NCBI GenBank assembly: GCA_043809745.1 | Contig: JBDROU010000074.1 | Location: forward strand, 1-5,630 | Length of the DNA stretch: 5,630 nt | Direction of reading: 5' to 3' | Source: JBDROU01 sp043809745 [NCBI: bacterium] | Lineage (GTDB): Bacteria > Elusimicrobiota > JBDRMW01 | Part shown: in pieces, positions 1 through 5,630 of the stretch | Numbering within the stretch: position 1 is the first letter of the stretch | Layout of the letters: every line of letters begins with the position of its first letter | The notes under the pieces: generated by a model | Seen by the model: only the letters and a program-made list of their open reading frames with translations | The model's database searches: none | Told to the model about the DNA's origin: nothing | Position numbers and translations under genes: made by a program

Positions 1-80
1 AAAAATACCTGATTCAAAGAGTAATCTGAAAAATGACGATTTAGAAATTGTGCAGCAGGAAGAGGAAAAAATACCTGATT
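1..80 (+). repeat. 14-bp direct repeat pair encoding KIPD, 66 bp apart
   Basis: The 14-base string AAAAATACCTGATT occurs at 1-14 and again at 67-80. The offset of 66 bp equals exactly 22 codons, so both copies are read in the same frame as KIPD. The residue before the second copy is Glu, and base 1 (A) would allow Glu before the first. The sequence between the copies is acidic and low in complexity. This could be the end of a longer tandem-repeat region upstream of the window, or a chance duplication. Confidence 0.4.
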
Positions 81-634
81 TTCAAACAGTTTTCAAAACA
101 CTTCAATTTAGTTCTTTTAATATGATTGATGGGGTACTTTCACAAAAGGAGATGATTCTTTTTAATGAAGCAGAAAGTTTGATAAGATCGGGCAACAATG
201 TTAAAGCTCTGGGAAATCTTAAGGTAATTAAGGATAACTTGCAAGGAAAACCAGATTCTGCAAAATCGGCGGTAAATTTTTTAATTGCTAGGGCTTATTA
301 CAATGAAGCAAGATATACTTTAAGTTTAGAGAATTCTCACAGAGCAATTAAATTTTGTTCTGATTGGTCCGGGCTTAAAGTTAGGGCTCTGTTTCTTGCC
401 GGAATAAATTATGAAAAGTTAGATCAGATTGAAAAGACTCGCATAATATTTAAGAAAATTATTGGATCTGCCAATGTCTCAGAAGTGCTTGGGAAATACG
501 TAAAATTTAGATTAGAAGAAATAGAAGCTAAATTAGGAATAATAGACGAGGGGAATAACGGTGAAAAGAGTATAAAGGATAATAAAAAAATTAAAAAAGC
601 TGAAAACAAGAAAAATAAAAAAGTAAAAGAGTAA
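2..634 (+). CDS. TPR-like helical repeat protein with lysine-rich tail, 5'-truncated by the window edge
   Basis: The reading frame is open from the first full codon at 2 to TAA at 632-634. A GTG at 50 could start translation, but no Shine-Dalgarno precedes it and the codons before it continue the same acidic/lysine-rich sequence, so the true start is probably upstream. Numbering from that GTG, residues about 35-64, 74-103 and 112-138 form helix-turn-helix pairs with TPR-like small and aromatic spacing (for example ARAYYNEARYTLSLENSHRA and LAGINYEKLDQIEKTRIIF). Residues about 170-194 are a disordered tail dominated by Lys, Asn and Glu. The visible N-terminus repeats the motif KIPD twice, 22 residues apart. 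TPR-type repeats usually mediate protein-protein contacts, so a scaffold or assembly role is possible. No catalytic motif is seen. The gene ends 48 nt before thyX and may share its transcript. The repeat class is inferred by eye; the specific function is unknown. Confidence 0.7.
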   Translation, partial: KIPDSKSNLKNDDLEIVQQEEEKIPDFQTVFKTLQFSSFNMIDGVLSQKEMILFNEAESLIRSGNNVKALGNLKVIKDNLQGKPDSAKSAVNFLIARAYYNEARYTLSLENSHRAIKFCSDWSGLKVRALFLAGINYEKLDQIEKTRIIFKKIIGSANVSEVLGKYVKFRLEEIEAKLGIIDEGNNGEKSIKDNKKIKKAENKKNKKVKE

Positions 635-670
635 GAGTAAAAATCAAAGATAAAAAGCATATTGTCTTAT

Positions 671-675
671 AAGGA
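671..675 (+). promoter_or_regulatory. Shine-Dalgarno of thyX
   Basis: AAGGA lies 7 nt upstream of the ATG at 683. The spacing suits a standard ribosome binding site and supports this start codon. Confidence 0.6.
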
Positions 676-682
676 TTAAAAA

Positions 683-2140
683 ATGAAAATTAATTTGGCT
701 GGATATAATGTTGATAAGAAAATAATTGATGAACTGTCAAAGAATTCCGGTAGTCAGTCAGATGCTACTCCTGAAACAATTTCTGCTTCGTATGCTAGGA
801 TCAGCAGAGATCCGCGTCCAATTGATGAACTTCGGAATGCTGCTCGTTCAGAGGTCGAGAAAGCAAGAAGATCTAACAAAAGTATTATATTCCAGATGGG
901 ACATCATTCAATAGCTGAGCATGCTGTTTTTAACTTTGATTTAATAGGTGTTTCGCGGTATGTTATTGAATTTGTTGAAAAATTTAGACTTTGCTCATTT
1001 ACGGAAAAATCTCAGCGATATATAACGCTTGGGAGTGATTTTGTAATTCCAAAGGAACTGGAAAACTCTTCTTTGCAAGATGAGTATGTTGCTTTGATAA
1101 ACGAACAGAATGCTTTATATTCGATCTTTTACGAAAGGTTGAAGCCGTATGTTTTTGCAAAGTATTCTAAACTTGCCGAAGATCTTAAGAAACACAATAT
1201 GATCGAAGGGTGGGCTAAAGAGGATGCCAGGTATATAACGCCTCTTGCCACAAAAGGACAGCTGGGGCTTACCATTAATGCCCGCAATTTGGAGCTTCTG
1301 TTTAGAAGATTTGCATCTAATTCTTTAGAGGAAGCAAAGGATTTAGGCAGGAAGATGTATGAGTTAGTAGAAAAGGTTGCTCCTTCACTTATTCTATTTG
1401 TTGATGCCAATGATTTTGATAAGAACACTTATGCAGAGCTTGCTGAATTCAACAAAGAAATGGAGGGTAATCAATCAAGGGTGAATAATGACGAGGTTAA
1501 ATTGGTTGATTATACCAAGGATGGTGATGATATTGTTTTGGCATCCCTATTGCATACGGTCTCAAAAAAATCTTATCAAGAGGTTTTAAGTAAGATAAAG
1601 TCTTTTTCTGAACAAGAGAAAAAAGATTTAATAAAAAGAACATTCAAGTATATGCAATTTTACGATTCAACATTGAGGGAGTTTGAATATGTAAATTTAA
1701 CATTTGAACTTGAAATTTCTGCTTCATGTTTTGCTCAACTCAAGAGGCATAGAATGGCTACAATTACTTGCCAGGATTATGATCCGTTAATTGGGATGAC
1801 AATACCCGATTCAATAAAAGAGATTGGTGAGGAAGAAGTTTTTGTTAATTTAGTAGAAAAATCAAGCAAATTATACAATAAGTTGTTGAATGAAGCCCCC
1901 AGCGCAGCCCCGTATATTTTAACTAATGCACATCGAAGAAGGGTGCTTATAAGAGTTAATGCCAGGGAGTTATATCATATCTCTCGTTTAAGGGAAGATG
2001 AACATGCCCAATGGGATATAAGGCAAATATCAACTATTATGAGCAAGAAAGCTAGTGAGGTTATGCCCCTCACCTTTATGCTTATTTGCGGCAAGAGCAG
2101 TTTTAATGGAGTTTTTGGAAAACTTTTTGAAAAAGAATGA
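683..2140 (+). CDS. thyX: Tandem-domain flavin-dependent thymidylate synthase (ThyX)
   Basis: ThyX enzymes make dTMP from dUMP in the cytosol, using methylene-tetrahydrofolate and FAD/NAD(P)H. At 485 residues this protein is about twice the usual ThyX length (roughly 220-250) and contains two ThyX domains. N-half (about 1-245): GHHSIAEH at 73-80 aligns with the family's GHxTPFEH-type motif. The signature region reads K100-F101-R102, seven residues, S110-Q-R112-Y113, so the canonical RHR is degraded but S-x-R-Y is kept. TINAR at 197-201 matches the family TVNAR, but the following HAQW-type segment is lost. C-half (about 275-475): R355-H356-R357 is intact, but the Ser and Arg positions are D365 and D367. 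VNAREL at 425-430, R437 and HAQW at 441-444 are well conserved. The start is supported by AAGGA 7 nt upstream. Family assignment is strong. That the halves jointly form working active sites is inference; a regulatory or altered function cannot be excluded. Confidence 0.93.
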   Translation: MKINLAGYNVDKKIIDELSKNSGSQSDATPETISASYARISRDPRPIDELRNAARSEVEKARRSNKSIIFQMGHHSIAEHAVFNFDLIGVSRYVIEFVEKFRLCSFTEKSQRYITLGSDFVIPKELENSSLQDEYVALINEQNALYSIFYERLKPYVFAKYSKLAEDLKKHNMIEGWAKEDARYITPLATKGQLGLTINARNLELLFRRFASNSLEEAKDLGRKMYELVEKVAPSLILFVDANDFDKNTYAELAEFNKEMEGNQSRVNNDEVKLVDYTKDGDDIVLASLLHTVSKKSYQEVLSKIKSFSEQEKKDLIKRTFKYMQFYDSTLREFEYVNLTFELEISASCFAQLKRHRMATITCQDYDPLIGMTIPDSIKEIGEEEVFVNLVEKSSKLYNKLLNEAPSAAPYILTNAHRRRVLIRVNARELYHISRLREDEHAQWDIRQISTIMSKKASEVMPLTFMLICGKSSFNGVFGKLFEKE

Positions 2141-2141
2141 T

Positions 2142-2166
2142 TCGGTTAAAATATATAATCGGTTAA
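2142..2166 (+). promoter_or_regulatory. Candidate promoter -10 inside an 8-bp direct repeat
   Basis: The 39-nt gap after thyX contains TCGGTTAA twice (2142-2149 and 2159-2166), bracketing a perfect TATAAT at 2154-2159. No good -35 lies at 17 bp; the nearest TTGAAA (2127-2132, inside the thyX end) has a 21-bp spacer. If used, transcription would begin only about 10-15 nt before the GTG at 2180. The repeats could be an operator. In AT-rich DNA a TATAAT can arise by chance. Confidence 0.3.
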
Positions 2167-2179
2167 GCCTTTATTTAGC

Positions 2180-3718
2180 GTGAAAAGCAAATTATTTGTT
2201 ACAACAATCACATTTGTATGCTCCGTAAATTATTTATTTGCATCGCCTATAAATTTTGATGGCGGGTTTTCGCTGGGACCTCAAGCTTCTGCATATTCTG
2301 ATTACCAGGGGCAAAGTGTGCACTCATCTGATGTTGATGTGGCTCTCAAGACCTGGACAAGCCTTTTTACAGATTCAAATTTACGGTTTGAGTATGATAC
2401 GCAAAAAGAAACCATATTCGCTCCTGTTAGAGAGAATATTTTAAGATGTTCTTATAATCAAGATTTTGGCAAAAAGACCGATTTTAATTTTAAGTATTTT
2501 TTAGACTACTGGAAAACAACAAATGATTATGAAATAAGGAGTAAAGAGAACTTCAATAATTCTAATTTTAGATTTGGATTTGATTACAATCCATTTAATT
2601 TTCTGACTACTTATTTTCGTGTAGGATTGATTGATAAATCTGTTAGTTTTGTACAGGATAGTTTCAGCATGCAGGAGTTTGAATTTGGAAACGCATTCTG
2701 GCTGAATAACAGGAAGGACAATTTTGACCTGAATTTACATGCTTATAGTAAAGACGCAGAACTGGATACGCGTGATTTTGATAAAGGGAATTTTAATTTT
2801 TCGTACTTTCACAGTTTTGATAACTTAGATGAGGCGGGTGGAAGTATAGAATTCGATGAAACTAAATATGATGAAACTGCTGAGGTGTTGGATAGCACAT
2901 TAAACAGTTTAAGTGTTTATTATAGTGATGAGTTTGTTAACGGTAACAGGTATTTTGGTTTGAACCTTGTCAAGGATGATTTTGATTATGATAAAGACAG
3001 AAGCTATGATGAATACGCGTTTACTTATAATTCAAAGCGTTACGAAACAAGGCATGAAGGGGAGTACAGTTCCAATCACAGGATTTCCCATTTTAACAAC
3101 AAAAGATCGCGTAATAATGATTATATAGAGTGGATGTGGGATTATGAGCGTTTTACAAAAACAAAAAAGTTAAAAAAGTACTACATAAATAACAAGTTCG
3201 TAAGCAGATTTTGGGGGAATTATCAGGAGAGCGATCTGAAAGAGAATTTTATTGAAGATACTATAGGCAGTGGAATAAATTGGAGTTCATTTTATGAAGG
3301 TTTTATGAAAGTGGGGGCCTTTATCGGGGAAAGGATTTATTTTAATCCTATTGCAAAAACTAATTCTATTCCTGACGATAACTCTTATATGGCGAATCCG
3401 AATAACTTTTTCTTATATGGTTTTAATGTTGATGGGGTATGCTCACCTATAGAAGATATGGAGTTAGCCTTAGGGGTTAATTATAAAAAGTTCACAGATT
3501 ATAACTCTAAGCCCAATACGACAAGAAATGAGCTGGTGGAACTATACATTTATCTTGTACAGAACCTTAATGAGCATTTGCGGTTAATCAACAGGCTTAA
3601 TTACAGCAGCGGAAGCGACGATGATGGTATACAGAGCCATTTGGCTTCCAGATTTAATTTTTTTGCAAATTTTGAATATTCATTTAATGTGGTTTTTTTG
3701 GAAAGGAAAAATGATTAA
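2180..3718 (+). CDS. Predicted outer-membrane beta-barrel protein (secreted)
   Basis: This 512-residue protein begins with a clear Sec signal peptide: basic start (MKSK), hydrophobic core to about residue 20, and a likely cut at LFA-S (21/22). C14 lacks a lipobox context, so it is probably not a lipoprotein. The mature part has many short segments with alternating aromatic/hydrophobic and polar residues separated by Asp/Asn/Gly-rich turns (for example NFNFKYFLDYWKT-like stretches near 102-113, and 127-150, 181-189, 203-211, 257-264, 410-420, 427-436, 452-460, 490-506). This is the pattern expected of a transmembrane beta-barrel. The end is rich in Phe/Tyr and then charged (LERKND), so it lacks the classic terminal Phe. 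The GTG at 2180 is the only start giving a whole signal peptide, because an in-frame TAA lies at 2156-2158, yet no Shine-Dalgarno precedes it. The stop overlaps the next gene by 8 nt. Substrate and family are not recognised. A periplasmic beta-rich protein is the main alternative. Confidence 0.72.
   Translation: MKSKLFVTTITFVCSVNYLFASPINFDGGFSLGPQASAYSDYQGQSVHSSDVDVALKTWTSLFTDSNLRFEYDTQKETIFAPVRENILRCSYNQDFGKKTDFNFKYFLDYWKTTNDYEIRSKENFNNSNFRFGFDYNPFNFLTTYFRVGLIDKSVSFVQDSFSMQEFEFGNAFWLNNRKDNFDLNLHAYSKDAELDTRDFDKGNFNFSYFHSFDNLDEAGGSIEFDETKYDETAEVLDSTLNSLSVYYSDEFVNGNRYFGLNLVKDDFDYDKDRSYDEYAFTYNSKRYETRHEGEYSSNHRISHFNNKRSRNNDYIEWMWDYERFTKTKKLKKYYINNKFVSRFWGNYQESDLKENFIEDTIGSGINWSSFYEGFMKVGAFIGERIYFNPIAKTNSIPDDNSYMANPNNFFLYGFNVDGVCSPIEDMELALGVNYKKFTDYNSKPNTTRNELVELYIYLVQNLNEHLRLINRLNYSSGSDDDGIQSHLASRFNFFANFEYSFNVVFLERKND
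3703..3707 (+). promoter_or_regulatory. Purine-rich ribosome binding site deciding the start at 3711
   Basis: AAGGA sits within GGAAAGGAAAA just before the ATG at 3711. The spacer from AAGGA is short (3 nt), but the purine run extends back to 3700. Together with the signal peptide encoded directly after this ATG, it favours 3711 over the upstream in-frame ATG at 3621. Confidence 0.5.
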
Positions 3719-5546
3719 AAGATTTATATTATTGTTAATGTTTATTAGCTTATTTGTTGAGCCGATATTTGTAGAGGCGTTCGATTTTACGGATTATAGT
3801 GAATATAAAAAAGAAGCAGAAGAAAAAGCAGAAGAAAAGGGTGCAGTAGATATTAAAGATAAACTATATGAGTTAGAACTTTCAATAAGGGGTCTTAAGA
3901 TCCAACAGTTTGTTCAGAAGATGGGTTGGGCTGAAGAGCATTTGGAATCAATAGAAAGTTCTTTAAATGATCAAGAGAATTACAAAAAAGCCATTAACCT
4001 TGTATTTAGACTTTCTCAAAAACTCTCACAAATTAAACAACAAGTTACAGAAGATGAAAAATCGCAGGACCAAGACTACAAGGAGCTTACATTGGAAGAT
4101 AGGAAAGTACAAGCTGGCATAGATTTGAAAGAGGCTACGTTATCAATGGAAGAGATAAGGCTTGATAATTATGAAGAAGCAAATAGCTTGAGTTCATATT
4201 TGGATTTACAGGAGGCTATAGATGATTTTAGCCCGGGAAGAAACAGGTATTTCGATATGCTGATTGAATGGAAGGTAGACAGTCTTACGGAAGAAAGCTT
4301 AAGCAAATATTTTAATTTTGATAAACTTGATAATTTAATTGAAGAATCTGTTATAGAAATATTTGTGAATACCGTTGAAACTTCACTTCATACAACCAGA
4401 AAGATTGCCTTGTTTTGGTGGGATTCATACTGTAAAGATAAAGTAGATTTTAATCAAATATACGAGGAATTTCATAATAACGCTATTAATGAAGTTAAGC
4501 AAAAAGTTGATAAAAACTTGAAGATTCTTATAACACCCAGGCGTCAAAAACAGATGGTTGTTGAGTTAAAGGATGATAAGATGTTTATAGGTATTGTAGA
4601 AGAGAGTAAAAAGGCGCTTGTGAAGAATGTAATACACGACAAACTTAATGAAAAAGTTACTAGATATGAAAAAGATATTTTTAAATTGCTGGTAAGGAAA
4701 TACGGCAATGATTTTGGCAAGCATTTTAGCGATATGAAAGGCGCGTTAAGAGAATATAGAAACAAGATTGGAGCTTTGCCAGGAGAGGCTATAATCTCAA
4801 GTGAAATCATCCCCAAAGAAAAATCCTCAATTCAAACAATAAGACTGTTGCTTGATAAACTTAGCAAACTGACAAAAACAGAGTGGCTTAACGAAGTCAA
4901 TGTAAACCGGTATTATATGTGGGGAGATAAGTCTGAATGGCCCAAGGCCGGTATTGCGGTGCTAAAAGATGATTTTGATGCAGAATCCGCTGAGATTAAT
5001 CTAGAGCATTTAGATATTGTTCCTCAGGTAATAGCTGAAATAAAACAAACTAGCTTCATGTTTGATAAATATTACGATTACTTTAGTAGAGTAATCAATT
5101 CCGGGCGTCGGTTAAGTGACTCACTTACAGATCCATTTTTAGAAAATACTGGTATTGGAATGCAGCAGGCAAGTGTATCATCGGATGTCGCGTACTCATA
5201 TGTGCAGGCTTATAAGTTAAGAGGGAGGTTTCTGGCATTAAAGAAAGAGCTGAATAATCTTACCAGTAGAATGAGATATGCGGACCCAAATGCGATGGGA
5301 TACACAGAGGATTTGAAAGAAAGGTTCCAAAGTATGCTGAACCAGTTGGAGGAAATAGAAAAAAAGCTTGTGAATAGCGAAATTGCGCCGGATAGGCTTT
5401 TTAAGGAAATGCATCATTCGCTAATCCAATATAATATTAAAGAAAATGATCTGTTCAGGGCGGCCGACTCCCAGCCTGACGGCCTCGAGCCGATGTTTAT
5501 TAGAAGTATTCGCGGTATAAATCCTGATAGAGGTGCTGCGCAATAA
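3711..5546 (+). CDS. Secreted, mostly helical protein of unknown family
   Basis: Starting at ATG 3711, the product has 611 residues and a typical signal peptide (MIKRF, then a hydrophobic run to about residue 20, with a cut near VEA-F at 23/24). An upstream in-frame ATG at 3621 would add 30 residues lying inside the barrel gene and bury the signal peptide, so it is rejected. The mature protein is highly charged and appears almost entirely alpha-helical. Coiled-coil-like segments are at about 31-60 (with a tandem AEEK-AEEK at 36-43), 74-115, 124-172, 255-330 and 500-555. An aromatic patch, FWWDSY, lies at 235-240 and holds the region's lone Cys at 241. The C-terminus is Pro/Gly-rich (583-611). 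No enzyme motif or transmembrane segment beyond the signal is visible, so a periplasmic or surface structural or adaptor role is possible. It overlaps the barrel gene by 8 nt and the next gene by 1 nt, which suggests translational coupling and a shared process. I do not recognise the family. Confidence 0.8.
   Translation: MIKRFILLLMFISLFVEPIFVEAFDFTDYSEYKKEAEEKAEEKGAVDIKDKLYELELSIRGLKIQQFVQKMGWAEEHLESIESSLNDQENYKKAINLVFRLSQKLSQIKQQVTEDEKSQDQDYKELTLEDRKVQAGIDLKEATLSMEEIRLDNYEEANSLSSYLDLQEAIDDFSPGRNRYFDMLIEWKVDSLTEESLSKYFNFDKLDNLIEESVIEIFVNTVETSLHTTRKIALFWWDSYCKDKVDFNQIYEEFHNNAINEVKQKVDKNLKILITPRRQKQMVVELKDDKMFIGIVEESKKALVKNVIHDKLNEKVTRYEKDIFKLLVRKYGNDFGKHFSDMKGALREYRNKIGALPGEAIISSEIIPKEKSSIQTIRLLLDKLSKLTKTEWLNEVNVNRYYMWGDKSEWPKAGIAVLKDDFDAESAEINLEHLDIVPQVIAEIKQTSFMFDKYYDYFSRVINSGRRLSDSLTDPFLENTGIGMQQASVSSDVAYSYVQAYKLRGRFLALKKELNNLTSRMRYADPNAMGYTEDLKERFQSMLNQLEEIEKKLVNSEIAPDRLFKEMHHSLIQYNIKENDLFRAADSQPDGLEPMFIRSIRGINPDRGAAQ
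3816..3839 (+). repeat. 12-bp tandem repeat x2 encoding AEEK-AEEK
   Basis: GCAGAAGAAAAA (3816-3827) is followed directly by GCAGAAGAAAAG (3828-3839), 11 of 12 bases identical and in frame. It lengthens the charged helix just after the signal peptide and probably arose by replication slippage. Confidence 0.6.
5530..5533 (+). promoter_or_regulatory. Possible Shine-Dalgarno of the last gene
   Basis: GAGG lies 12 nt before the ATG at 5546, inside the end of the preceding gene. The spacing is longer than ideal, so re-initiation from the overlapping stop may matter more than this site. Confidence 0.35.
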
Positions 5547-5630
5547 TGAATAAGATTTTAAGTTGTTGTGTCATTATAATATTTTCTTCAACTTCTTTTG
5601 CGGATTTCCTTTTTGCATCAGATAGGGATA
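5546..5630 (+). CDS. N-terminus of a secreted protein, cut by the window end
   Basis: The ATG at 5546 shares its A with the TAA stop of the preceding gene (TAATG), a common coupled arrangement. The 28 visible codons encode MNKIL, a hydrophobic stretch with two cysteines (C7, C8), and a good signal-peptidase site at SFA-D (19/20), or alternatively LFA-S at 24/25. The cysteines are too close to the N-terminus for a convincing lipobox. The mature protein is essentially outside the window, so nothing can be said of its function except that it is probably exported and belongs to the same unit as the two genes before it. The frame is still open at the window end. The start could be wrong only if this is a chance open frame, which the signal peptide makes unlikely. 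Confidence 0.7.
   Translation, partial: MNKILSCCVIIIFSSTSFADFLFASDRD

Noticed and set aside
50-52. GTG as the true start of the TPR-like gene
   Set aside because: The frame is open to the window edge, there is no Shine-Dalgarno, and the preceding codons carry a copy of the same KIPD motif.
424-660. Minus-strand open frame rich in Phe/Leu/Ser
   Set aside because: It lies antisense to the lysine-rich end of the TPR-like gene. Its hydrophobic composition is the mirror of AAA/GAA-rich codons, and no ribosome site or family is seen.
635-682. Promoter upstream of thyX
   Set aside because: A TATAAG-like string at 668-673 overlaps the ribosome binding site, and no paired -35 was found; co-transcription with the preceding gene is simpler.
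726-914. Plus-strand open frame inside the start of thyX
   Set aside because: An out-of-frame shadow of strongly conserved ThyX coding sequence.
1129-1428. Minus-strand open frame inside thyX
   Set aside because: Antisense shadow of the conserved ThyX N-half.
2141-2179. Terminator after thyX
   Set aside because: The gap contains direct repeats rather than an inverted repeat, and there is no hairpin followed by a T run.
2180-2245. Lipoprotein signal (C14) in the barrel protein
   Set aside because: The residues before C14 (T-F-V) do not form a lipobox, and a normal signal-peptidase site is present at LFA-S.
2256-2444. Plus-strand open frame inside the barrel gene
   Set aside because: Out of frame with a gene that has a good signal peptide; no independent support.
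3621-3710. Upstream ATG as start of the helical protein
   Set aside because: The added 30 residues lie within the barrel reading frame, and the signal peptide and ribosome site point to 3711.
4544-4816. Minus-strand open frame inside the helical-protein gene
   Set aside because: Antisense shadow; low-complexity Ser/Leu/Phe composition.

Overview
The window is an AT-rich stretch with five genes, all on the + strand, almost no intergenic space and several start/stop overlaps. It looks like chromosomal DNA of a diderm (Gram-negative-type) bacterium. One gene looks like an outer-membrane beta-barrel, and three consecutive genes encode Sec-type signal peptides. The low GC, the lysine/asparagine-rich proteins and the double-length ThyX would suit a poorly cultured lineage such as Omnitrophota or another PVC-related group. 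That placement is an impression from gene style only.

Layout. (1) 2-634: the 3' part of a TPR-like helical-repeat protein with a lysine-rich tail; its start lies outside the window. (2) 683-2140: a 485-residue protein built of two fused ThyX (flavin-dependent thymidylate synthase) domains. It is the only gene here with a confident function, making dTMP from dUMP. (3) 2180-3718: a signal-peptide-bearing, aromatic- and Asp/Asn-rich protein, best read as an outer-membrane beta-barrel. It starts at GTG with no visible Shine-Dalgarno, just downstream of a perfect TATAAT flanked by an 8-bp direct repeat. (4) 3711-5546: a secreted, charged, mostly alpha-helical protein of unknown family, overlapping the barrel gene by 8 nt. 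(5) 5546-5630 and beyond: the first 28 codons of another secreted protein, overlapping gene 4 by 1 nt.

Genes 3-5 look like one translationally coupled unit whose products all leave the cytoplasm, so an envelope-associated complex or transport system is a fair hypothesis. ThyX and the TPR protein may be co-transcribed with them or simply adjacent. The most interesting point is in ThyX. The N-terminal half keeps the nucleotide-side S-x-R-Y part of the ThyX signature but has lost RHR. The C-terminal half keeps RHR and the following HAQW region but has Asp in place of the Ser and Arg. The two halves therefore look complementary, as if one fused chain forms pseudo-heterodimeric active sites.

No RNA gene, CRISPR array, mobile element or convincing terminator was seen, and no stretch over 300 bases lacks a gene.
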